NCBI GenBank assembly: GCA_965230755.1
Contig: CBDDLT010000014.1
Coordinates: forward strand, 31,706-95,705
DNA length: 64,000 nt
DNA from: DATFJT01 sp965230755
GTDB lineage: Bacteria > Bacteroidota > Bacteroidia > Chitinophagales > Saprospiraceae
Reading direction: 5' to 3'
Shown: one piece after another, positions 9,039-19,257 of the stretch
How positions within the stretch are numbered: position 1 is the stretch's first letter
How the letters are laid out: every line of letters begins with the position of its first letter
Translations under genes and position numbers: made by a program
Notes under the pieces: model-generated
Databases searched by the model: none
What the model was told of the DNA's origin: nothing
Seen by the model: the letters and a program-made list of their open reading frames with translations, nothing else

Positions 9039-10427
9039 TTAATCGATCTTAAAAAGCTTTTCTACAAAACTTCCCTTATCGGTGCTCACATTCAAGAAGT
9101 AGGCACCATTGCTCAATGAACTAATATCAATGGTATTGTCATTGGTATTGTCATGAAGAACTTTTCTGCCACTGATATCGAATATGGAGTATTGAAAAAA
9201 TTGTCCCCATTCAATACCACCCAATTCTAGATAAGAAGATGCCGGGTTTGGATATATTTTGATTCCTGCCTTACTCACTTCAAAAGAATTCACCACAAGT
9301 TCTCCTCCACAATCCTCATCCACACATCCATTTTCATCCGTCTTGACAACCCAGTGATGATTTTGTGTGTTAGAGGTCGTTGCGACATTGTATCGAATGG
9401 TCCCTGAGAACAAGAACTCCTCTTCGGAAATTTCTACAAAGTCCTTAAGAAGCCCCCCTTTCCATCCTTCGACACTATAAATCCTAGCAAATCGTTCTTC
9501 TCCGTCTTCAGAAATCCGATAAATAAAAGCATGGTTCATATTATTCCTCCTAAAGGATCCACAGATCATAATATCGCCATTGGATACTTGCTTAAACTGC
9601 CTTATATAAAGATCAGGTACTCCTAACGAGGATGCGATATCCTTTTGCCAGCTCAACTGACCATTTGAATCGTAGCACTTAATGTGTCTTTCTTCTTGCG
9701 CGCCGAGAATAATCTTATCATCAGAAATGACTTCAAATCCCTGATACCCGAATCTTCCTATTTCCGGGCTCTCCCATTCATCGAGAAGCGTATAATTTTC
9801 ATCAAACGTCAGAATATATTGTCCATCATTTCTCTGATTAAACACTCTGAGCTTATTTTCGCTATCTACGGCCAACCCTAAGAATCTTGCTCCTTCAAGC
9901 TGATCATCGATAAAAGCATGTTGAATTTCTAAATTCATAGTATCCAGCCAATACAATCTGGGATAATTACCCATACCAATACCAAAATCATATGCAGCAA
10001 CGACGAAATGCCCAGCGTATTCTACCATATCGAAAATCCATAAATTGGTAGATACATTATGTGTTTTTCTCTTAATCTCATTTAAGTTCTTGTCCAATTG
10101 AATAATCCAAAAAGACAGAAAATTCTTCCGACCAGTAATGGTCAATCGGTCTTCATTCGAAGAGAAAGAGCTATCGTAAATATCAATTTCGCCTAATTCA
10201 TGGGTATAGGAAATAGAGCCATCATCATCCACTTCTAAAATATATCCGCAGTGATAAGAAAATTCTTCACATCGCTCATCAGAGATAATTAGATTTCTGT
10301 TATTGAATTGGGTAATTCCACCTTTATCAATCTGATCTTGAGAAGCGAGTATTTTTGAGTAGTAATTCTGACTATTTCCGTTCAGCACAACGAAAAATAC
10401 CAAAAGGCAGGTTAAAGTTTTTTTCAT
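9039..10427 (-). CDS. T9SS-exported protein with type A sorting domain
   Basis: This 462-residue protein has a signal peptide (about residues 1-19) and a C-terminal T9SS type A domain of about 75 residues. The domain has IYPNPASSYLEL, YSIFDISGRKVL, IDISSLSNGAYFLNV and a terminal EKLFKID. The region in between has several propeller-like segments (DLYIRQFKQVSNGDIMICGSF and similar) that resemble the WD/kelch-like repeats in secreted proteins of this phylum. No catalytic motif is visible. It should be carried through the outer membrane by the T9SS and anchored or released. The cargo function is unknown. Confidence 0.85.
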   Translation of the reverse strand: MKKTLTCLLVFFVVLNGNSQNYYSKILASQDQIDKGGITQFNNRNLIISDERCEEFSYHCGYILEVDDDGSISYTHELGEIDIYDSSFSSNEDRLTITGRKNFLSFWIIQLDKNLNEIKRKTHNVSTNLWIFDMVEYAGHFVVAAYDFGIGMGNYPRLYWLDTMNLEIQHAFIDDQLEGARFLGLAVDSENKLRVFNQRNDGQYILTFDENYTLLDEWESPEIGRFGYQGFEVISDDKIILGAQEERHIKCYDSNGQLSWQKDIASSLGVPDLYIRQFKQVSNGDIMICGSFRRNNMNHAFIYRISEDGEERFARIYSVEGWKGGLLKDFVEISEEEFLFSGTIRYNVATTSNTQNHHWVVKTDENGCVDEDCGGELVVNSFEVSKAGIKIYPNPASSYLELGGIEWGQFFQYSIFDISGRKVLHDNTNDNTIDISSLSNGAYFLNVSTDKGSFVEKLFKID

Positions 10428-10544
10428 GTTTCAAGAGTTTTACATATAGAATCGAATATAATATACTATTATTTCTTCAAAAATGCTTAATAAAGTGGAA
10501 CGCACAATTCCCTATTTTTATTTCTGTAAGAGAAATGGCATTAA

Positions 10545-11441
10545 TCAGACTTGGTGGTATCGATGTTCAGAATCTTGCTTTCTCTCATTCCTTCGATACT
10601 TCTTGCGGAATTGACGCGGTGTCATATTATAACTCTGCTTAAAGATGCGATTGAAATAAGACAGGTTGTTATATCCACTCTTAAATGAGATCTCCGATAT
10701 TGGAAGATCACTACTGACCAACAACTTAGAGGAATGATCGATTCGAAACTCATTCAGTATTACTGTGAATTTTTTGTTGGTGTGGCGTTTGATAAATTTA
10801 TAAAATGCGGATTCAGTTAAGTTGACTACCCTACTCGCTGATTGAATCGTAATGTCTTTCTGGAAGTTGTTTTCTATATAATCAAAAATTGCTTTGATGT
10901 CGTTCAGCTTCTTCACGCTAATGGAGGAAGTATATTTTTCAGAACACAAGGAGACCAGATTGGAACACTTGGAGAGATAGTCCAGAAATTGTAATAACAA
11001 CAGCAACTGCTCCATTCCTGTATTTTCAGCGTTGTATATCTGATATATCAAATCCTCCGCTTTTTCGAGTTCTGCACCTTTTAGAACCAGACCACTTCTT
11101 GACATGTGCAGTAAGTCCTTGATACGTTCTAATTCTACGACATTAAAGAAATCACGCCCTAAAAATTCTTGGTTGAATTGAATAACGAACTGCTCAGATT
11201 TTTTTACGGTAGTGAATCCATGAGGTAAATTCGACCCCAATACAACCAAATCCCGTTCTTTATAAGGAAAAATACCATTCCCTACATACTTTAGTCCTTG
11301 ACTCCTCGCGGTATAGCAAATCTCTATCTCAGGATGATAATGCCAAGCTTGGGAAAGCAAGGGTCTTTTATCCCTTTTGACCACTCTCGCCATAAAAGAA
11401 TGTGACGATTTTGGTTGAATTTTTTCAAACTCCGGCCTCAT
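10545..11441 (-). CDS. AraC-family transcriptional regulator
   Basis: The 298-residue protein has a cupin-like ligand domain at the N-terminus (AWHYHPEIEICYT, then NLPHGF) and a two-helix-turn-helix AraC domain at about residues 190-290. The second HTH is typical, with ISEISFKSGYNNLSYFNRIFKQ and MTPRQFRKKYR. Its start lies 148 bp from the start of the divergent TonB-receptor/glycosidase/symporter/glycerate kinase operon. By position it is the likely regulator of that operon, sensing the substrate or a breakdown product. The gene is intact although three of the operon genes are frameshifted. Confidence 0.92.
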   Translation of the reverse strand: MRPEFEKIQPKSSHSFMARVVKRDKRPLLSQAWHYHPEIEICYTARSQGLKYVGNGIFPYKERDLVVLGSNLPHGFTTVKKSEQFVIQFNQEFLGRDFFNVVELERIKDLLHMSRSGLVLKGAELEKAEDLIYQIYNAENTGMEQLLLLLQFLDYLSKCSNLVSLCSEKYTSSISVKKLNDIKAIFDYIENNFQKDITIQSASRVVNLTESAFYKFIKRHTNKKFTVILNEFRIDHSSKLLVSSDLPISEISFKSGYNNLSYFNRIFKQSYNMTPRQFRKKYRRNERKQDSEHRYHQV

Positions 11442-11512
11442 ATATCATTAAATTATAATCCAAATTACAGTATAGTATCAATTTTCGGTAGTTTTCTATT
11501 GAATATTTTAAG

Positions 11513-11531
11513 GCAATTCATTTAAAATTGC
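11513..11531. promoter_or_regulatory. Candidate operator in the AraC-receptor intergenic region
   Basis: GCAATT at 11513-11518 and AATTGC at 11526-11531 form an inverted repeat with a 7-nt spacer. It lies about 60 bp upstream of the TonB receptor start and 72 bp upstream of the AraC gene start. It is a candidate binding site for the regulator or part of the shared promoter. It was found by eye only. Confidence 0.3.
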
Positions 11532-11589
11532 TCTATCGACATTGATCAATTTAATTTTTGCAGGCCATTATTATTATCAAAACTTAATT

Positions 11590-14186
11590 ATGAAAAAATT
11601 ATACTATCTAAGAATTATATTCTCGACAGCATGCCTAAGTTTACTATTCACTTCTGGTCTAATTTCTCAAAATATGGTATCAGGAACCGTTATGGACCCT
11701 GACGGTGATCCGGTAATTGGGGCAAGTGTTATGCTTGTCGGTACGGATCAAGGTACCATTACAGACATAGACGGGAAGTATAGCATTAGTATTCCAGATG
11801 GAGATAATACCCTTAGAATTAGCTACATCGGATACAGGACCATATCCCTAAATCTTCAGGGAGAAGAGCAAATGCTGGACGCGATTACTTTGAGTGAAGA
11901 TCATCTCGCCCTGGACGAGGTGGTGGTAACAGGTACATTTACAGGTAGGACACAAATGAATTCCCCAATGTCCTTAACTGTCTTGAGTGGAGAACAGTTG
12001 GCCAGGCTAACTGCTAACTCTCAAGCCGATATATTGAGAACTATCCCAGGAATTACTGCTGAAGGAGGTGGAGGTGAAGTCGCTACCAACTTGTTTGTAA
12101 GAGGATTTCCTTCCGGTGGTCAATACGCTTTTACTCCCTTGAATATTGATGGAATTCCAGTATTGAGCACGTTCGGATTGAATTCATCTGCACACGATGT
12201 TTATTTTAGAAATGACATTGGACTTAGAAGTCTTGAGTTTGTAAGAGGTGGATCCGCTACTTTGCAAGGTGCTGGAAGCGTAGCTGGTATAGTAAACTAT
12301 CAATCCATAAGAGGAGGGAATGATCCGGACAATAAGATACAGCTGGAGTGGGCAGAAGGTGGAAGAATCAAAACGGATTTTCTTACTTCAGGTCCAATGG
12401 GCAATGGACTTTATTATGCTTTCTCCGGATTCTATAGATATGATGAAGGGCCTTTGGAAACAGGTTTACCAACAAGAGGATATCAGATAAGAGGAAATAT
12501 CAAAAAACTTTTCAATGATGGAAATAGCGCTTTGGTCATTAGCATGCAAAAAATAGACGATAATGTTCAGTTCTATCTTCCTTATCCATTGGGATAATTC
12601 TAATGACGAGAGAGAAAGACCAACAGGAAATGATGGTGAAACGGTATACACAATGCTGTCCAGTCAGTTAAAGGATTTCTCCTTTGATACTCCGTTTGGC
12701 AGATTTAAGTCCCCTATTGGTGACGGCGTGACCACCAATGGACAATTCATCATGGGTGAATTAAAGCACGAATTCGGTAATGACTGGAGATTTGTCCGTT
12801 AAGACCAAGGCTGCATCATACGAGCATTGGTTTAATCTTTTCTTAGATGGAGACGGCGATCACAATACTCCAGAACCACAGGACTCCTATTTGGACGACA
12901 GAGGATTGCCAGTGGATGCTACATTCACTTATGCTGATTAATGGGGCTGATCTAGCCAGCGGAGACCTGTTATTTGAAAATAGAGTTTTGGATAGACAAA
13001 GAGACATGGAGGAATTGGTTGGAGAAATCAACCTCACCAAGACCATCAACAATCACAATTTTACTATCGGAACATTTTTGGCCAACACTAAGGCATTGGA
13101 TAATAATTGGATCCACAATGTGTTGGGTGATTTTTCTAATTCTCCAAGAGCGGTTAGCGTTTCTTACATGGATGGAATGGGCAATAGCATTTCACACTCT
13201 TCAAAGTGGATACGTCGAAGGCTCAGGACGACAAACAGCCAATAAGACTTTGGAAAGCACGAAGACTGCAATTTACGTTGCTGATGAAATCAAATGGGAC
13301 AGATTCGATCTTGATATAGGACTGAGATGGGAAAGAGCGATCGGAAATGTCAGTCTTGAAAATGGAGTTGGCTCGAATAACTTCAATAAAGGGATTGTTG
13401 ATGCCTCGGACGTAGCTGTGGTAATCGGCGGTCTTTACCGACTGAACAAGAGCGTGAATCTTTATGCCAACGCCAGTAGAGGGTATTTCTTCCCACAATT
13501 GAGATCGTTGAAGTTCGACGGAGGTGCAGTTCAGTCTTATGAGACCGAAACCGTTATTCAAGGTGAACTAGGAGCTAAATACGCAAGCAATAGATTGGCC
13601 GGTACTGCTGCCTTTTTCTACAATGCACTTAGCGATAGAAGAAACGTCGATATAGTGAACGACGGTCAAGGCGGAATAACAGAGCTCATTCAATTACAAA
13701 GCACGCAGACAATAGGTTTTGAAGCAAATTTGAACTATAACATTTCCAGTGGCTTGAATGCCTACGGTAATTTTACTTGGCAAGATCATGAATTCACAGA
13801 AGTAGAAGGCAATGAGGAGCAAGAAGGAAATAGCATAGCCAGAATTCCTAAACGTGATGGGAATGGTCGGATTGAGCTATGACAAAGGTGGATTTGACGC
13901 TAATTTGAGTTCTAATTTCTTGGGCAGCAAGTATGCTAACAATAGCAACAGCGTAGAATTGGACGGATTTAATATTGTTCGATTGGACGCAGGATATACT
14001 TTTGGTCTAGGAGAGCAGAACGAGAGCATGAGATTGGGTGTTTCTGTATTCAATTTGTTGGATGCGGATGGTGTCACTGAAGGATCTCCAAGACAGGGTA
14101 ATAGCCAAGTATCAGGAGGCAATTTCTTTGTCGGAAGACCGATTCTACCAAGGAGAATATTCGTACGAGCACTGTTTGATTTTTAG
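11590..14186 (+). pseudogene. TonB-dependent receptor, interrupted by five +1 frameshifts
   Basis: Read through the frameshifts, this is an outer-membrane receptor of about 865 residues. It has a signal peptide (ATG 11590), a carboxypeptidase-like regulatory repeat (GTVMDPDGDPVIGASVMLVG), a plug domain (ILRTIPGIT, VEFVRGG-like GSATLQGAGSVAG) and a barrel ending LPRRIFVRALFDF, with the usual terminal Phe. The reading frame changes near 12591-12593, 12794, 12938, 13190-13192 and 13856. Each change equals one extra base, and several fall in short homopolymers. Removing one base at each point restores continuous protein similarity across the joint. It would import the operon's substrate across the outer membrane. 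It is either a true pseudogene or carries clustered sequencing errors. Confidence 0.85.
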
Positions 14187-14270
14187 TCAAATGATTTCTT
14201 CAGATTTTAGAAAGGAGAGTTCTGTGCTTTCCTTTCTATATTTTTGGTTCTTTGAATAAAATTAGAGGTA

Positions 14271-15576
14271 TTGAGAGATTTGGATAAGGCGAAAAGAATA
14301 ATTCAGAACAACTGGAGAGACGGATTTACTGTACCAAGTTCTATGTTGTATCCCTTTCAGTGGATGTGGGATTCCGGATTTGTCGCTTTGGGAACCTCTA
14401 CTTATAATATCAAAATGGCCCTTACCGAGATCGGAAAAATGTTTTCCGGTCAATGGGAAAATGGAATGCTTCCCCATATTCTATTTCACAGTGAAAAAGA
14501 AAAAAACCTACTTCCCCAACTACGACTTTTGGAATAGCAATATCAATAAGGGAGCCCCTAGCTATCCCAAGTCCTCAGGAATAACTCAACCAGCGGTTTT
14601 TGGGTTCATCCTTAGAGATATATTACAAAATCATTGGCACGATGAGGATGTGAAGGATTTTGTAAGAATTAACTATCCAAAATTGATTCGTTATCATCGC
14701 TTTCTCTATAACTATAGAGATCCCTTCAACGAAGGTCTATTCTTCATCTACCATCCTTGGGAATCTGGAAGGGATAACTCTCCTCTATGGGATGAAGCCC
14801 TCAATCAAATCGAGATAGCAACAGGTTCGATCCCAAATTACCATAGGCGTGACACTTCTATTGCCCATGCCGATGAAAGACCCACTCAAGATCAATACGA
14901 TAGGTACGTTTACTTATTGGAACTTGGCAAAAAACATCACTATGACGGAAAACAAATAGCAGAGGAAAGTCCATTTCTTATCCAGGACAATATGATGAAT
15001 GCCATTTTGCTGAAATCCAATGACAGTCTTATAGAAATCGCCAATGATTTGGATTTGGATGCCGGAGAGGTAAAAGAATGGCAAAAACTCAGCATCTCAA
15101 ATTATGATAAAAAATTCTGGGATGATGAATTAGGTTTTTATGTCGCCTATGACCTCCGAAACGAGAAAAAAATGAAACATCGTGAAATTGGAGGATTGAT
15201 ACCTTTGTTTGCCGATATTCCAGACGATGCCAAAGCTCTCATACTGAAAGAATACCTTCAAAAATTATCAAGTAGGGGCTATTATCTCTGTCCCAGTTTT
15301 GATGTCGATAGCCCCTTATTTGATTCTAAACGGTACTGGCGAGGTCCTGTTTGGCCACAGATGAATTGGATGATACATAAAGGTCTGATCAACTATGGGT
15401 ATAACGATATCGCCCAGCAAGTCAAGTCCGATTTAAATACGCTTATTCATAAACTGGGATTTTTCGAATATTTCGAATCACAAAAGCATGTTGTCGAATC
15501 ATTAACCCAAGGCTATGGAGGTAATAATTTTTCATGGACAGCTTCCAGTTATATACATTTAAATTGTACCACATGA
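14271..15576 (+). pseudogene. MGH1-like/GH63 glycosidase (mannosyl- or glucosylglycerate hydrolase type), one frameshift
   Basis: The protein follows the GH63 mannosylglycerate hydrolase pattern. It has TVPSSMLYPFQWMWDSGF and GQWENGMLPHILFH near the N-terminus, then HPWESGRDNSPLWDEAL, whose Asp is the expected general acid. Next come RPTQDQYDRYVYLL, RYWRGPVWPQMNW, and FEYFES...FSWTAS at the C-terminus. The frame changes in an A7 run at 14500-14506, and removing one A joins EKEK to TYFPNYDFW. The start is uncertain: TTG 14271 is used here, and a further extra base may have removed an earlier start near 14252. The enzyme should release mannose or glucose plus D-glycerate, which fits the glycerate kinase in the same operon. 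Lies 84 bp after the receptor. Confidence 0.82.
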
Positions 15577-15676
15577 TAGAATTGGTATGTCTGGAATGGT
15601 ATTCAAAGGAACAAAACTTAAAGTATTTCAATCGAATTGGAACAGTAAGAATGAATTCTGTAAAATACATTGCGAC

Positions 15677-16282
15677 ATGCTAATTCATCCATTCGACTTT
15701 GATCAGAATTATGTTTTTGAAAACGAAATGATAAAAATAGTTCCGTTGGAAGTTCGACATATCGAAAAACTCCAAAAAGCGGCACAAAATGAAGAAGTCT
15801 GGACTTATTTCTTAGAAAATGGCTTGGGAACTGCCGTCTTTACTGATTACTGCCTGACTGCAGTCGATCATCGCCAACAAAACAAGGAATACCCCTTTGT
15901 GATATTCGATAAACGAAGGAATGAATATGCTGGGATGACCCGCCTTTATGACTATCACCATCGACTTGGTACGATTAAAATGGGACATACTTGGATAGGT
16001 AAAGATTACTGGGGAACGAAGCTAAATAAGCATTGTAAATTTTTGTTGTTTGATTTTATTTTTAACACCCTTGGTCTTGAGAGGATAGGATTTGGTGTTC
16101 ATGGACATAATCTTCGGAGTGTTCATTCCTTAAAGAATATAGGATGCATTCAAGAAGGCGTTTTGCGTAATTTCCTGACGGATGATCGCAATGGCAACAG
16201 GGTTGATTTGCTATTATTCAGCATGCTCCAAAGAGAATGGAATTCTAGTATTAAAGCAAGCTTAAAAGCTAAACTGTCATGA
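15677..16282 (+). CDS. GNAT-family N-acetyltransferase
   Basis: The product of about 201 residues matches the GNAT subfamily containing GHTWIGKDYWGTKLNKHCK, then LGLERIGFGVHGHNLRSVHSLKNIGCIQEGVLR and a terminal LLLFSMLQREW. I chose ATG 15677, which gives the usual N-terminus; an in-frame start at 15587 would overlap sequence that does not look coding. It sits between the glycosidase and the symporter and is intact. A direct role in the pathway is not obvious; it may acetylate a protein, a sugar amine or a toxic by-product. Confidence 0.82.
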   Translation: MLIHPFDFDQNYVFENEMIKIVPLEVRHIEKLQKAAQNEEVWTYFLENGLGTAVFTDYCLTAVDHRQQNKEYPFVIFDKRRNEYAGMTRLYDYHHRLGTIKMGHTWIGKDYWGTKLNKHCKFLLFDFIFNTLGLERIGFGVHGHNLRSVHSLKNIGCIQEGVLRNFLTDDRNGNRVDLLLFSMLQREWNSSIKASLKAKLS

Positions 16283-16346
16283 TTGGGCTTAAAAAATTAT
16301 CTAATGAGTGCTGGTTTCTTCTAAATAACCACATAAATAAGAACGT

Positions 16347-17989
16347 ATGAATATCCTTGACTACATCATCATATTCGCTTACCTTATTGGTTTTATTTTT
16401 CTAGGTTTCTTTTTTAAGAAAAATGAATCGTCTAAGGATTATTTTTTGGGCGGCAACTCGTTGGGTTGGTTCCCTCTCAGTCTGTCTACCATGGCTACTC
16501 AGCTCTCGGCCATTAGTTTCATATCAGCACCGGCATTTGTAGGCTTAAAACTCAACGGTGGCTTGAAGTGGTTGACCTTTGAAATGGCAGTACCTATAGC
16601 GATGTTGTTCATTATGCTTGTAGTCATTCCTCCATTGTTTCGCGCAGGAATAGTCAGCATTTATGAATATGCGGAAAGGCGGTTTGATTATTCTACCCGT
16701 ATGATTTTGAGCGTAGTCTTCCAAATCAATCGGGCCTTGAGTACCGGTGTGATGGTCTATGCAATTGCCTTTATTTTACAGGCTGTACTCGATCTGGATT
16801 TTGGGATAACCATCCTAATCATTAGTGTAATTACTATAATTTTATTCTTGGCAAGGTGGAATGAAGGCCGTTGTTTGGGGAGATGCCATCCAAATGATCA
16901 TTCTATTTGTAGGCCTGATCGTATGTCTAATTTACGGCTGGTCCAATTTATCTCAAACCGGTGAAATCATCAGCTACGACCCCAGTCGATTGCATGTAAT
17001 TGACTTCAATTGGGGATTAAAGGAAGGCGAAGACTACGGAATTTTTCCTATGATCATAGGAGGTTTCTTTCTATACGTGTCCTATTATGGCTGCGATCAG
17101 ACCTAGGCTCAAAGAATGCTTTCTGCCAAGAATGAAGGAACGATTAAAAAGATGTTATTGGCCAACGGATTGTTGCGTTTTCCAGTGGTGTTGGTCTATT
17201 GTATCATGGGCTTAATCATCGGATCTTTGGTTATGAATACACCCGATTTCCTAAGCGATATACAAGGTCTAACCGAAAGACATTTTCCTGAGGAGTATGC
17301 AAAAAGTGGCATTAAAGCAGATCTTATGATGCCCGTCTTTATCTTGAAATATCTTCCGCATGGTTTGATCGGTTTATTAATGATCGGAATTATGTCGGCA
17401 GCTATGTCTTCGCTCAGCTCTACTATCAATTCGCTATCAGCCGTAACCGTTGAGGATATATTAAAAAGGCAGGGAGTAGTCAACGAAGATAATTATATGA
17501 GGTATTCCAAATACATGGTTGTTTTCTGGGGTGTAATTTTGCATCGGTGCGGCATTTCTCTTTGGAGGTAGCGACAGTCCGGTTATCGAAATCATCAACG
17601 CCATAGGCTCGGTGTTTTACGGCCCCGTTCTGGCGACTTTTATATTGGCCATCTTCTCGAAGAAAGTAAGTTCATTGGGAATGAAGCTGGGCATTATCTT
17701 TTCAGTACTCATAAATCTTATCTTTTCTAAGACCATGCAGGATATCATTGGTTTTGATCCCGGAATTTCAATATTTTGGATATGGCTGAACTTTACCGGG
17801 TTCTTCTTCACCGTTGTTATCGCATATTTAGTGAGTTACTTCTCAACAGAGACTCAGAATAATGCAATGGAATTAGAGAGACCAAAATTTAGTTTAGCTG
17901 ATTTCAATTGCAAAGAAAGTTATATTCTGATCGGGTTTTTTGTATTCATATTGGCCTTATGTGCTTATCTTCCTCAAATATTTTCTTAG
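16347..17989 (+). pseudogene. Sodium:solute symporter (SSS family), two frameshifts and one amber codon
   Basis: Joined together, the pieces form an SSS permease of about 545 residues with the expected 12-14 membrane segments. It starts with the family N-terminus (NSLGWFPLSLSTMATQLSAISFISAPAF) and includes GGMKAVVWGDAIQM, YYGCDQ and AMSSLSSTINSLSAVTVEDI. One extra base near 16838-16839 breaks IFYSWQGGMK. One extra T in the T4 run at 17537-17540 breaks VICIGAAFLFGG. Between them, the codon after CDQT at 17104-17106 is TAG where the family has Gln, which would be a C-to-T change from CAG. It should carry the solute across the inner membrane with sodium. Confidence 0.85.
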
Positions 17990-18042
17990 GCGTAAAGACC
18001 TTAGAATATCAGTTCAAGATTTGCATGTAATATTAATAACCA

Positions 18043-19170
18043 ATGAAAGTTTTACTTTGTCCAGACAAATTCAAAGGCTCACTTTCTGCGTCGGAAATAT
18101 GCCAAGCTCTTAGTGAAGGCCTGCTAAATTCCGGAAGTAAATTTGAAATCTCAAGCCATCCCATGGCAGATGGTGGTGATGGGTCAATTGATGTGCTGCA
18201 ATCCTATCTACAACTGATTCCTCAAAAACTGCAAACTATAGATCCCTTGGGTCGAATGATCGAAGCAGAGTATTATTACTCACAAGACACTGCATTCATT
18301 GAAATGGCCAGCGCCAGCGGCTTGGTCTTACTTGAGGAATCCGAAAGAAACCCTATGTTAACATCAACGAAAGGCACTGGAATCATGGTCAGGCATGCAA
18401 TAAAAAGTGGTTTCAAAAAAATATACCTGTTCATCGGAGGAAGTGCTACCAACGATGCAGGTATTGGCATCGCTCAGGCCCTAGGATTTAGTTTTTTAGA
18501 TGACCAATCACATGAGTTGGATCCAATAGGTAAGAATTTAAACAAGATCAAAAGTATACGAAATGATACAATCTTTGATTTTTCAAACATAGCAATCAAT
18601 GTACTCTGCGATGTAAGCAACCCGATGCATGGTCCTAATGGTGCAGCTTATGTTTATGCCTCTCAAAAAGGAGCTTTAGATAACGAGCTGGGCGTGCTGG
18701 ATGACGGATTGAAAAATTATGCTGAGGTTTTAAAATCTATAATTGGTAAAGATGTATCCCAAATCTCTGGGATAGGTGCTGCAGGTGCAGTAGGAGCATC
18801 ATTGGTTGGATTATTGGGTGCCCAATTAATGAATGGATTTAAGATGATATCTGATATTACAGGACTGGAAACAGGGATAAAACAGGCCGATTTGGTTATC
18901 ACCGGTGAAGGCAAAATAGATCGAAGCTCATTTCAGGGTAAGGTTGTTGGGAATGTCATTGAATTGAGCGAACGGCACTCTACACCCTGTGGTATAATAG
19001 CCGGTATCATTGAAGATCTTGGCGAACAAGATTCTAAGCTCGTATATCAGAAATCAGTTGTTTCACTAGCCAGAGATCTTCATGATGCAATGCACAACAC
19101 ACAGAAATACCTGCAACAAATGGGGGAAGAACTAGGAAGAATCAGTAAAATATCTCTTGGGGATCCCTAA
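18043..19170 (+). CDS. Glycerate kinase (GlxK/GarK family, D-glycerate 2-kinase type)
   Basis: This intact 375-residue protein matches glycerate kinase family 1. It has LLCPDKFKGSLSA at the N-terminus, MADGGDGSIDVL, FIGGSATNDAGIG, VLCDVSNPMHGPNGAA and VITGEGKIDRSSFQGKV. It transfers phosphate from ATP to D-glycerate, normally giving 2-phosphoglycerate for glycolysis. It is the last gene of the operon, 53 bp after the symporter. Its presence with an MGH-type glycosidase is the main reason for proposing mannosyl- or glucosylglycerate catabolism. It is not frameshifted. Confidence 0.93.
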   Translation: MKVLLCPDKFKGSLSASEICQALSEGLLNSGSKFEISSHPMADGGDGSIDVLQSYLQLIPQKLQTIDPLGRMIEAEYYYSQDTAFIEMASASGLVLLEESERNPMLTSTKGTGIMVRHAIKSGFKKIYLFIGGSATNDAGIGIAQALGFSFLDDQSHELDPIGKNLNKIKSIRNDTIFDFSNIAINVLCDVSNPMHGPNGAAYVYASQKGALDNELGVLDDGLKNYAEVLKSIIGKDVSQISGIGAAGAVGASLVGLLGAQLMNGFKMISDITGLETGIKQADLVITGEGKIDRSSFQGKVVGNVIELSERHSTPCGIIAGIIEDLGEQDSKLVYQKSVVSLARDLHDAMHNTQKYLQQMGEELGRISKISLGDP

Positions 19171-19257
19171 AGCTATTGTTTTCTATCAATTTCAAGTCTT
19201 TCCATTATCATTAACCTCCTTTGTCTGATTCTAAGAGAAGCTTAAGGCGGAATTCTA

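Noticed and set aside
12974..13882. Separate small genes within the TonB receptor region
   Set aside because: The pieces continue one receptor sequence in shifted frames, so they are parts of a single broken gene.
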